A stretch of DNA of 10,394 nucleotides. Source: CAYMTN01 sp964393335 (GTDB lineage Bacteria > Chloroflexota > Anaerolineae > Aggregatilineales > Aggregatilineaceae). The first letter of the stretch is position 1. Each line of letters opens with the position of its first letter. Made by a program: the position numbers and the translations under genes. Below, one piece after another: positions 1 through 7,345 of this stretch. The stretch is taken from the NCBI GenBank assembly GCA_964393335.1, contig CAYMTN010000193.1:1-10394 (forward strand), in the 5' to 3' direction. The notes beneath the pieces were generated by a model. The model made no database searches. It was given only the letters and a program-made list of their open reading frames with translations, and was not told the DNA's origin.

Positions 1-949
1 AGTCCACGCGGCTTTCGAGCGGCACGATCCAGCGGTTGAGCAGGTCACGCGGGCGCACCTGTTGGCGGCCAAAGTCATCGATCAGGAACATGCCGCCATT
101 GGCTTTCATCTGGAACGGCGCTTCGTAGTATTTGTTGATCGGGTCGTAGACGAGGTCCAGCGTTTCAAGCGTCAGCTCGCCGCCGACCATGATCACCGGG
201 CGGCGGATGCGCACCCAGCGAGCATCGCGGCGCTCGCCGGTCGCCGTCGAGCGGCGCTGAGCGTCGTTTTCTTCGGGCAGCACTTCATGATTCACGTTGT
301 CGAACACGCGGATCACCTGCCCATCGACGTCCACCGAGTAGGGAACCCACATGGGGCTGCCCAGAATCATGCGGCCCACCGACTGCGCGATGGTCGTCTT
401 GCCATTGCCGGGCGGGCCGTACATAAAGATCGCTTTGCCGGAGTTCACCGCCGGGCCAACACGGCCCAACATGTCGTCGTTGATCACCAGCCCGCGCAGC
501 GCCTTGATCAGCGAATCACGGTGGACGGACAGCCGCGCGCGGGCCTGCGCGTTCATGGCAGCGACGTACTGGTCGAGCGTCACCGGGCACGGACCGGCGT
601 ACTGCGTGCGGGCCAGGGATTCGTGCGCTTTTTCGGTGCCTTTGTAGGTGATGACGTACTCAAAAGCGCCAGCGCCCAGCCCGCTGCCGCCGCGTACTTC
701 CAGGAGTTTTTCGCGTTTCAGCCCTTCCATCACCGGCTCAACCACGCCGGTAAAGGGCAGGTGCATCTGGTCGGCGATCTGCACGCCGGAAAGATAGCCG
801 CCGAAATAGAGGATTTTGATCGCCAGATCGGATAATACGCCGATGTTCAGGCCCGTTTCCTGCACGGTTCGGACCGGCGGCGGTGCCCAGTCCTGCCGGA
901 TGGGGCCGGTTGTACGTTGAGCGGGTGGTGGTGTCGATGCGCGTTTCAT
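1..949 (-). CDS. AAA+ family ATPase with N-terminal helical/winged-helix-like domain (partial, runs off left edge)
   Basis: No ORF was listed here because the frame has no stop before the window edge. Reading the minus strand from ATG 949 gives 316 open codons. Residues 1-30 are Pro/Arg-rich. Residues 31-115 look like a small helical or winged-helix domain (ETGLNIGVLSDLAIK...YVITYKGTEKA). The ATPase core follows, with Walker A GPPGNGKT at 178-185 and Walker B MFLIDDFG at 287-294; the downstream DFGRQQVRPRDLLNRW stretch is strongly family-like. Sensor motifs and the C-terminus lie outside the window. The start is fixed by an ATGA overlap with the stop of the upstream aminotransferase, which implies translational coupling. 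The family is an AAA+ ATPase type I have seen in diverse bacteria, but its client is unknown to me. MoxR-like or other AAA subfamilies are possible. ATPase identity is secure; cellular role is not. Confidence 0.85.
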   Translation of the reverse strand, partial: MKRASTPPPAQRTTGPIRQDWAPPPVRTVQETGLNIGVLSDLAIKILYFGGYLSGVQIADQMHLPFTGVVEPVMEGLKREKLLEVRGGSGLGAGAFEYVITYKGTEKAHESLARTQYAGPCPVTLDQYVAAMNAQARARLSVHRDSLIKALRGLVINDDMLGRVGPAVNSGKAIFMYGPPGNGKTTIAQSVGRMILGSPMWVPYSVDVDGQVIRVFDNVNHEVLPEENDAQRRSTATGERRDARWVRIRRPVIMVGGELTLETLDLVYDPINKYYEAPFQMKANGGMFLIDDFGRQQVRPRDLLNRWIVPLESRVD

Positions 950-2154
950 AGCTTAAGCCCCCCTAACACAGCGCCCACACGGCGCACTTCGTCTTCCGTA
1001 TTATAGCAGTGTGTCGAGATGCGCAAATGCGGCACGCCGCGCGCATCCCAGTGTTTGGTGACGCGGATGTCGTTCGCGGCCAGGTGTTTCAGCATGGCGG
1101 TGGCCTGCGCGTCGGCCCGCTGGAGATCGTCTGGATCGCCCACGCGGAACGTCACAATCGGCCCCAGGAGCGCCGGATCGGCTGGCGTGATGACCGTGTA
1201 ACCGCGCCCGGCCAGGTCGTCGATGGCGACCTGCGACAGGTGGCGCGTCCACGCGTCGATGTGAGCCAGTCCCAGGTCGCGCAAGAACCGCACGCTGGCG
1301 ACCAGCCCAAACATGCCCGCGATGTTGGGCGTGCCCATCATGAAGCGGAAAGCGCCTTCGCGCGGCGTCAGGTCATATTTCAGCCAGTGCTCCCAGCCAT
1401 CGGTCGCATTGGGGCCGACGATGCCCGGCTGCATGGTCGTGCAGACCGCATCACGCACGTACAGGAATCCCTGGCCGGGCGGCCCCATCAGCGATTTTTG
1501 CCCGCCCGCCGCCAGGATGTCGATCTGCATGGCCTGCACGTCGAATGGCATGTGCCCGGCGGCCTGGATCGCATCGACGGCGAACAGGATGCCGCGCGCG
1601 CGGCAGAACGCGCCCAGCGCGTGCAAATCGGCGCGGTGACCGGTCAGGAATTGCACGGCGCTCACTGCGATCAGGCGCGTGCGCTCATCGACCAGCGGGG
1701 CGAACGCCTCCACCGACGCACCGCCGCGATCCGGGGGAGCCAAACGGCATTCGACCCCGCGCCGTTCCAGCACCATCCAGGGATACGCGTTCGAGGGAAA
1801 CTCGACCTGTGAAAACACGATGTTATCACCCGGCTGCCAGTCTATCGCCTGGGCGACGCTGTTCATGGCCGCCGACGTGCTGGACAGGCCGACGACCTCG
1901 TGCATGTGCTCGGCGTGGATCAGGCCGGCGATTTCGGTGGAAAACGTGACGAACGCATCGCCCAGCGCATCGCCGGGCGGGGGGGCGAACAATGTCAGCG
2001 GGTCGTTGACCAGCCGCTCGGCGACGGCGTTTGTGGCGCGCTGCGCCGCCAGCGGAATGGGCGAGATGCTGGCGTGATTCAGGTAGGTGAGGTGCTGCGT
2101 GATAGGGAAGGAGTCACGCAGGCGGTCGAGATCATAAGCGGGCATAAGCGACAC
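946..2154 (-). CDS. Class V aminotransferase-fold PLP-dependent enzyme
   Basis: This 402-residue cytosolic protein is of usual length for fold-type I class V aminotransferases (the cysteine desulfurase / isopenicillin-N epimerase / kynureninase-like group). Phosphate-site residues lie in GLSSTSAAMN (about 89-98). The PLP-nitrogen aspartate is D194 in AVDAIQAAGH, and the Schiff-base lysine is K220 in AAGGQKSLMGPPGQGF. The 26-residue D-K spacing is as in SufS. The catalytic-cysteine loop of true cysteine desulfurases is missing: the C-terminus goes directly to RISTHCYNTEDEVRRV. An epimerase, lyase or aminotransferase reaction is therefore more likely than sulfur mobilisation; the substrate cannot be read from sequence. 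The start is GTG 2154, because AAAGGA sits 6 nt upstream; an in-frame ATG at 2145 is the alternative but has poor spacing. The stop codon overlaps the start of the downstream AAA+ ATPase. Confidence 0.88.
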   Translation of the reverse strand: MSLMPAYDLDRLRDSFPITQHLTYLNHASISPIPLAAQRATNAVAERLVNDPLTLFAPPPGDALGDAFVTFSTEIAGLIHAEHMHEVVGLSSTSAAMNSVAQAIDWQPGDNIVFSQVEFPSNAYPWMVLERRGVECRLAPPDRGGASVEAFAPLVDERTRLIAVSAVQFLTGHRADLHALGAFCRARGILFAVDAIQAAGHMPFDVQAMQIDILAAGGQKSLMGPPGQGFLYVRDAVCTTMQPGIVGPNATDGWEHWLKYDLTPREGAFRFMMGTPNIAGMFGLVASVRFLRDLGLAHIDAWTRHLSQVAIDDLAGRGYTVITPADPALLGPIVTFRVGDPDDLQRADAQATAMLKHLAANDIRVTKHWDARGVPHLRISTHCYNTEDEVRRVGAVLGGLKL

Positions 2155-2238
2155 CGATCATCCTTTCATAATGACAGTTGAATCATGTTGGCGGCGTGGT
2201 CGCGTGGATTTCTGGCGCACGACCCCGGCCTATCGCCT

Positions 2239-2244
2239 ATTATA
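2239..2244 (-). promoter_or_regulatory. Candidate -10 element for the aminotransferase/AAA pair
   Basis: The minus strand reads a perfect TATAAT here, about 85 nt upstream of the GTG start of the aminotransferase, in the divergent intergenic gap. No good -35 lies at 16-18 bp (the best hexamer is TATGCC). The assignment therefore rests on the -10 and its position only. Confidence 0.35.
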
Positions 2245-2346
2245 AACCGGTCCCCACAAGAGGCATACTTCTCAGCAGTGACGTGAAGAATATCACAAGC
2301 GTCTATATTTCTCATGGATTTCTAATGTTCGTAGGTCCAACGTAGG

Positions 2347-2375
2347 TTGCAAGGTGGCTGGGCGTCTGGTATTCT
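2347..2375 (+). promoter_or_regulatory. Candidate sigma-70 promoter for the MBL-fold gene
   Basis: TTGCAA at 2347-2352 and TATTCT at 2370-2375 are separated by 17 bp, each matching consensus at four of six positions. They lie about 68 nt upstream of the MBL start. A direct-repeat motif lies just downstream of the expected start point, where a repressor could act. This is a moderate match and not proven. Confidence 0.3.
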
Positions 2376-2392
2376 ATAAACGGATCGCGCAT

Positions 2393-2412
2393 TTTTACAG
2401 AATTTTTACACT
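2393..2412 (+). promoter_or_regulatory. Direct-repeat operator-like site, 7+4+7 with 11-bp period
   Basis: TTTTACA at 2393-2399, GAAT, then TTTTACA at 2404-2410. The 7-4-7 arrangement with an 11-bp period resembles sites of PhoB/OmpR-type response regulators. Fifteen of 20 positions match a second site at 9225-9244 upstream of tig. It lies 31-50 nt upstream of the MBL start codon. The binding protein is unknown. Confidence 0.35.
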
Positions 2413-2442
2413 TTCTTCGTTGGCTACCTTGCGGGAGCATCG

Positions 2443-3060
2443 ATGATCGACCGTATCCAATGGCTGGGGCATGCTGGCTTTCGGATTCAAGGTCCCCCCC
2501 TGATCTACATCAATCCCTGGCGAATCGCACGGAATGTCTTCCATGCGGACGCGATTCTGGTTACCAACGACGAATACGATCATTGTTCCCCTGCTGACAT
2601 AGCCAAACTACGCGGACCGGATACTGTCGTGGTCGCCAGCCCGATGGCGGCGGCGTGCCTGGACGATGCGATGGTGCTGCGTCCCTGGCAGAGCTTGAAT
2701 GTCGGCCCGGCCCGTATCACGGCTGTACCCGCCTATACTTTTACGAACCACCACCCAATCTCCAAAGGCGAACTCGGCTTCGTCATTTCGCTGGATTATT
2801 ATGACATTTATTATGCGGGCATCACCGATCTGGTGCCGGAGCTTGAAAACATCCGCGCGGACGTGGCGATTCTGCCGGTCGCTGCCGGGCAGGGCGCAAT
2901 GAACCAGGAGCAACTGGTGGACCTGGTGCGGGTGCTGCAACCGTCCTGGGTGATTCCGAGTCATTGGGGCACCAACGGCGGGACGCGGCACGACGTCCAC
3001 GCGCTGGCGCGGGCGCTGCAAGACGAGGCAGAAGTTGTTTTGTTTGAGGAGATACGGTAG
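2443..3060 (+). CDS. MBL-fold (UlaG-like) hydrolase-family protein with altered metal site
   Basis: This 205-residue protein has the layout of small UlaG/UPF0173-type metallo-beta-lactamase-fold proteins: WLGHAGF (H10), a YINPW strand turn (20s), the metal-motif region VTNDEYDHCSP (40-50), AVPAYTFTNHHP (94-105), YYAGITD (123-129) and IPSHWGT (171-177). Family members normally carry HxHxDH, IDPW and GDTD. Here the first two histidines are N42 and E44, the aspartate before PW is N24, and GDTD reads GITD; D46, H47, H104, D129 and H174 remain. Metal binding is therefore probably altered, and hydrolase activity cannot be assumed. The start ATG 2443 has GGGAG five bases upstream. It is the only plus-strand gene, divergent from the aminotransferase and convergent with the lipoprotein gene. 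The substrate is unknown. Confidence 0.8.
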   Translation: MIDRIQWLGHAGFRIQGPPLIYINPWRIARNVFHADAILVTNDEYDHCSPADIAKLRGPDTVVVASPMAAACLDDAMVLRPWQSLNVGPARITAVPAYTFTNHHPISKGELGFVISLDYYDIYYAGITDLVPELENIRADVAILPVAAGQGAMNQEQLVDLVRVLQPSWVIPSHWGTNGGTRHDVHALARALQDEAEVVLFEEIR

Positions 3061-3099
3061 AGTCTGTGTGCGCTGCGCGATTAACGATACAAAATATCA

Positions 3100-3128
3100 T
3101 TGACAAAATCGGAATTTAGTTATATAGT
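3100..3128 (+). promoter_or_regulatory. Near-consensus sigma-70 promoter with no downstream gene
   Basis: TTGACA (3100-3105, six of six) and TATAGT (3123-3128, five of six) are separated by exactly 17 bp, which makes this the best promoter match in the window. The -10 lies inside the palindrome at 3123-3134. Transcription would start near 3135 and run into the AT-rich gap and then antisense to the 3' end of the lipoprotein gene. Its product, if any, is unknown. Confidence 0.55.
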
Positions 3129-3134
3129 ACTATA
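3123..3134. repeat. 12-bp perfect palindrome overlapping the -10 element
   Basis: TATAGTACTATA equals its own reverse complement. It covers the -10 hexamer and predicted start site of the promoter at 3100-3128, the classical position for a repressor operator. Part of the symmetry could arise by chance in AT-rich DNA. Confidence 0.45.
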
Positions 3135-3291
3135 CAGAAAAATAAATTTATCCGCTATAATGGTTTTTGTATATTTACAACAGGCCACTTAGTATTCTAA
3201 GTAATTAGATCAATAAACTGGGGTTTTGATCACCTCAACGCACGGCCAAAAGAGTTCTTTCTACTTAGTTTCGATTTGTTAATAGATTTTT

Positions 3292-3329
3292 CGAGGCGGC
3301 CCAAAAACCTACATGGGGGGGCCGCCTCG
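3292..3329 (-). terminator. Strong GC hairpin 3' of the lipoprotein gene (no U-tract)
   Basis: Perfect 11-bp arms (CGAGGCGGCCC at 3292-3302 and its complement at 3319-3329) enclose a 16-nt loop. The hairpin begins 38 bp beyond the lipoprotein stop, as expected of a transcription terminator. On the minus strand it is followed by A5, not U5, so it is not a canonical intrinsic terminator; a hairpin-only or factor-dependent mode is possible. Confidence 0.5.
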
Positions 3330-3367
3330 GTGATTCTACGGGCCACGCGCGGGTGTTGCGCGCCGGG

Positions 3368-5017
3368 TCAGTCGGTGGGCAGCAGCGTGCGCAGCGGCAG
3401 CCCGCGCTCATCGATCACCGACTCGACGGCCCAGCCGCTGACGCCGTTCGGCGTCTGCACGCGCCACCAGCGATAGCCGCCCTCGTCGCGCGGGCCTTCG
3501 ACGACCATCACCAGCGATCCGCTGACCATCTGCACCACGACCTGCCCGTCCGGCACCGCGCGCAGGTTGAGCGTATCGCCTGCCGTCGTGTGGACGCGCG
3601 CCGTGTCACGCGCCTGGAAAAGCGGCCCCCACTGCGGCGCGGCGACGGAACCCGTCAGCGGGGTCAGGTCGTGCAGCGTGCCGCCGGAGTCGCGCCAGGA
3701 GGCGGTGCCCAGGGTCGGATTCCCCGGCGCTGAGACGACGATCAGCGCCTGCCGCCCGGCTGCATCCCACAGGTAATCGACCACGTTCTCGCCGGATGCG
3801 GCGGTTACCGCCTGCGGCGCGCTCTGGTCCGCCGGCAGCAGGACCAGCCGTGCGCCGTCTGCGTCCGCGCTGAGAAAACTCACCGATCCACTCGCCAACT
3901 GCCGCGCCAGGCGCGGCGCGAATCCCGCCTCCGGGCCGAGCAGCGTTTGCGTGGCGAGCGTGTCCGGATCGACGCGCACGATCTGCCCCGCGCCGCTGGC
4001 GATGATCACGTCCCCGGCAGCCGACCACTGCGCCGAAAAGAGCGGATCGGTTGCCAGTTCGCTTCCGGCCAGAATCGCCTGGCTGCGGCTGGTCGTGATG
4101 TCGAAACGCGTGACGTGTCGCTCCCCGGCTCCCTCCGTCGCGGCCAGGATTTCGCGGCCATCGGGACGCCAGCTTAACGGCGGGCCGTAGACCTGCCACG
4201 CGTCGCCGGTCGCGTACACGGTGGGAGCGATCTGGATAGTCGTGCCCTGCCGGTCCCGAATCCACACGCCATCGATGGGATGCGGCCCGCCCATCGCGCC
4301 CGATGCGCCGGGCGTGAACAGGGTATAGGCCAGCCACTCGCCGCCCGGCGACCACGCCAGCGCCGTGACGCGTGGCAGCGTGCCCCCGGAGTCGAGCGGC
4401 GGCAGGAACGCGAATCCGCCAATGATCATCTGCCCGTCCGGCGTGTGATAGGCGATGGTGCCGTCCGGCGCGACATCAAACGCGGCGACGCCGGTCGGGC
4501 TGAATGTGAGCTGGTCAGGGTGGTTGAGGCCGACTCGCAGCCGCCAGACCTGCGCCAACGCCCCTGAATCGGAGAGGTAATACAGCGTGTCAGGCAGTTG
4601 GTCCACGCCAGCCACCGGCGAGATCGCCGCCGCCGCGCCGCCCGTGCCGGGCACAACGCCGCCGCTGCCATCGTCAAGGGGTGGGGCGGCAGTCGGGCCG
4701 GGCAGGGTACGCGTCGGCGGGATGGCGCTCGGCAGCGGGGTCTGGGTCGGCGGCGACGCGAGAGTCGCGGTGGCGGTGGCGGCTGGCGTATCCGTTGGCG
4801 CAGCGGTCGGCAGCGGAGTCGCGCTGGGCGGTGGGGCGAGCGTCGTTTCCGGTGACGCGGTCGACTGTACCGCCAGGGTTACGGACAGCGTAGGCAGCGG
4901 CTCGGCCAGCGTGGCGGTCACTCTGGACGGCACGGGCGAGCTGCTGCGCGTCGTCAGCGTGCAGCCCAGGACGATCAACAGGCACAGCGGTATCAAAACC
5001 AGACGGTGGCGGCGCAT
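3368..5017 (-). CDS. Lipoprotein with Pro/Thr linker, beta-propeller and C-terminal SH3b domain
   Basis: The 549-residue protein starts with a lipoprotein signal: MRRHR, a hydrophobic stretch at 6-17, and Cys19 in VLGC, so it is probably lipid-anchored outside the membrane. Residues 20-120 are a low-complexity Pro/Thr/Ala linker. Residues about 140-465 contain repeated propeller-like blades (for example FDVAPDGTIAY, LAWSPGGEWLAY, LSWRPDGREIL, QWSAAGDVIIA), resembling TolB/WD40-like repeats. Residues about 474-536 form an SH3b domain (GDTLNLRAVPDGQVV...GYRWWRVQTPNGVSGWA) of the kind that binds cell-wall or peptide ligands. The start ATG 5017 has GGGAGG 11 nt upstream. The gene is 343 bp downstream of clpX and has its own candidate promoter, so it is probably a separate unit. 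No catalytic motif is visible; a scaffold or binding role is likely. Confidence 0.85.
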   Translation of the reverse strand: MRRHRLVLIPLCLLIVLGCTLTTRSSSPVPSRVTATLAEPLPTLSVTLAVQSTASPETTLAPPPSATPLPTAAPTDTPAATATATLASPPTQTPLPSAIPPTRTLPGPTAAPPLDDGSGGVVPGTGGAAAAISPVAGVDQLPDTLYYLSDSGALAQVWRLRVGLNHPDQLTFSPTGVAAFDVAPDGTIAYHTPDGQMIIGGFAFLPPLDSGGTLPRVTALAWSPGGEWLAYTLFTPGASGAMGGPHPIDGVWIRDRQGTTIQIAPTVYATGDAWQVYGPPLSWRPDGREILAATEGAGERHVTRFDITTSRSQAILAGSELATDPLFSAQWSAAGDVIIASGAGQIVRVDPDTLATQTLLGPEAGFAPRLARQLASGSVSFLSADADGARLVLLPADQSAPQAVTAASGENVVDYLWDAAGRQALIVVSAPGNPTLGTASWRDSGGTLHDLTPLTGSVAAPQWGPLFQARDTARVHTTAGDTLNLRAVPDGQVVVQMVSGSLVMVVEGPRDEGGYRWWRVQTPNGVSGWAVESVIDERGLPLRTLLPTD

Positions 5018-5051
5018 GACAGGTGATTCCTCCCGGTTTGTGCTGCGCGAC

Positions 5052-5060
5052 AGTATACCA
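5052..5060 (-). promoter_or_regulatory. Extended -10 promoter for the lipoprotein gene
   Basis: The minus strand reads TGGTATACT, an extended -10 (TGn plus TATACT, five of six). It would start transcription about 28 nt before the ATG at 5017. No -35 is seen at the usual distance, which extended -10 promoters can tolerate. Confidence 0.45.
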
Positions 5061-5099
5061 TACCGCGCCGCCCCAGTGGGAGGAATGGCGAGGCTTGTC

Positions 5100-5135
5100 T
5101 CAGCTTCGAAGCGGTCAGCTTTCAGCGGTCAGCCA
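5100..5135. repeat. Heptamer tandem repeat, TCAGCNN
   Basis: TCAGCTT (5100-5106), one base, then a degenerate GAAGCGG (5108-5114), followed by TCAGCTT, TCAGCGG and TCAGCCA head to tail (5115-5135). This also gives a 10-bp direct repeat AGCGGTCAGC with a 14-bp period. It is intergenic and noncoding. Confidence 0.6.
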
Positions 5136-5298
5136 GACACGTAGGGGCATTGTCTGCCGCGCCCAGGATTTCGCGCCGGGCGCGGGCGAACCTGCGGTCT
5201 GGCAGCAGCGGCTCGACTCGTGGACGCTCGATCAGGTTACAGTGATAGGATACCGCTTGGCCGGATGCACACTATTCGTGAGGGAGCGGCAAGAGATA

Positions 5299-5327
5299 CG
5301 GCCCCAGAGCAGCTTGCCCAGGGGCCG
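5299..5327 (-). terminator. Candidate hairpin terminator after clpX
   Basis: CGGCCCC (5299-5305) pairs with GGGGCCG (5321-5327) around a 15-nt loop, starting about 34 bp after the clpX stop. The minus-strand RNA then reads TATCTCTT, only weakly U-rich. It is plausible as the end of the tig-clpP-clpX transcript but not a canonical terminator. Confidence 0.35.
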
Positions 5328-5360
5328 GTGGTTGTTCGTTGACGCGAGTTGTCGGAGTTA

Positions 5361-6659
<1,299 letters not shown>

Positions 6660-6679
6660 TGTGTTTACCCTTTGACTGG

Positions 6680-7312
6680 TTATTTACCGTCTTTCTTGGC
6701 ACCCTCGTCGCTTTTGGATGGCGGCTGGAGAATGTCGTCGATCAGGCCGTATTCTTTGGCGGCCTGGGCTGTCATGTAGAAGTCACGGTCGGTATCTTCT
6801 TCGATGCGCTCCAACGGCTGCCCGGTCCGCTCGGCCAGAATCTGGTTGAGCAGATCGCGCTGGCGCAGAATCTCGCGGGCCTGAATCTCGATGTCGGTGG
6901 CCTGCCCGCCGCCGCCCGACGACCAGGGCTGGTGCATGTGGATCGTCGCGCTGGGCAGGGCAAAACGGCGGCCTTTGGCCCCGGCGGTCAGCAGCACAGT
7001 GCCAAAGCTGGCGGTGAGGCCGACGGCGACCGTCATGACCGGCGCGCTGATCTGGCGCATCGTGTCGAAGATCGCCAGTCCGGCATAGATCATGCCGCCG
7101 GGCGAGTTGATGTACATCTGAATCTCGCGTTCCGGGTCTTCACGGCTCAAGAACAGCAGTTGCGCGATGATCAGGTTTGCGATCTGGTCGTTGATGCTCG
7201 TGCCCAAGAACACAATGCGCTCTTTGAGCAGCAGGGAATAAATGTCGTATGCACGTTCGCCACGCCCGCTGGTTTCGATCACCATTGGGATCAGGCCGTT
7301 ATACAGGTCCAT
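6680..7312 (-). CDS. clpP: ATP-dependent Clp protease proteolytic subunit ClpP
   Basis: ClpP is the self-compartmentalised serine peptidase that degrades polypeptides delivered by ClpX. The 210-residue protein covers the whole family length. The catalytic triad is visible: S102 in VGLTASFGTVLL, H127 in IHMHQP and D177 in DTDRDFY. The usual ASMG around the serine is ASFG here. The handle region reads HQPWSSGGGGQATD, one residue longer than in E. coli, which shifts the aspartate by one. The N-terminus (MDLYNGLIPMVIETSGRGERAYDIYSLLLKERI) matches mature ClpP, with little or no propeptide. Start ATG 7312 has AAGGAG about 11 nt upstream. It lies 33 bp after tig and 20 bp before clpX, the classic operon order, so it is co-transcribed with its partner. 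Confidence 0.98.
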   Translation of the reverse strand: MDLYNGLIPMVIETSGRGERAYDIYSLLLKERIVFLGTSINDQIANLIIAQLLFLSREDPEREIQMYINSPGGMIYAGLAIFDTMRQISAPVMTVAVGLTASFGTVLLTAGAKGRRFALPSATIHMHQPWSSGGGGQATDIEIQAREILRQRDLLNQILAERTGQPLERIEEDTDRDFYMTAQAAKEYGLIDDILQPPSKSDEGAKKDGK

Positions 7313-7345
7313 GTGAGGTCCGCTCCTTCTCCGATATCTGGTGGG

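Larger units (their letters stand above)
3061..3367. other. AT-rich gene-free intergenic stretch between convergent genes
   Basis: About 3085-3291 is strikingly AT-rich compared with the flanking GC-rich genes and holds no credible protein gene. It contains a consensus promoter (3100-3128), a 12-bp palindrome, a second isolated TATAAT at 3156-3161, a hairpin ACTTAG-TATT-CTAAGT at 3187-3202, a bulged inverted repeat GATCAA...TTGATC at 3208-3231, and a GC hairpin at 3292-3329. The only plus-strand mini-ORF after the promoter is a 10-codon one (ATG 3160 to TAG 3192), and it has no ribosome binding site. Confidence 0.7.
5018..5360. other. Intergenic region between clpX and the lipoprotein gene
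   Basis: No credible gene is seen in these 343 bp. They hold an extended -10 promoter facing the lipoprotein gene (5052-5060), a heptamer repeat (5100-5135) and a hairpin next to clpX (5299-5327). The stretch 5136-5298 shows no structure I recognise. Confidence 0.6.

Noticed and set aside
62..835. 257-codon plus-strand ORF
   Set aside because: It is antisense to the AAA+ ATPase, whose minus-strand frame has Walker A and B motifs; the plus product is His/Arg/Ala-rich without recognisable motifs.
946..2154. Naming the aminotransferase a cysteine desulfurase (SufS/NifS)
   Set aside because: The fold and Asp/Lys spacing fit, but the catalytic cysteine loop near the C-terminus is missing.
2347..2380. 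TATAAA at 2375-2380 paired with TTGCAA at 2347-2352 as a promoter
   Set aside because: The spacer would be 22 bp; the overlapping TATTCT with 17 bp is more plausible.
2395..2583. 62-codon minus-strand ORF over the start of the MBL gene
   Set aside because: It has no family resemblance, overlaps the MBL coding start and its operator-like repeat, and has no ribosome binding site of note.
4587..5144. 185-codon plus-strand ORF rich in Gly/Val/Ala
   Set aside because: It is the complement of the Pro/Thr linker and signal peptide of the lipoprotein.
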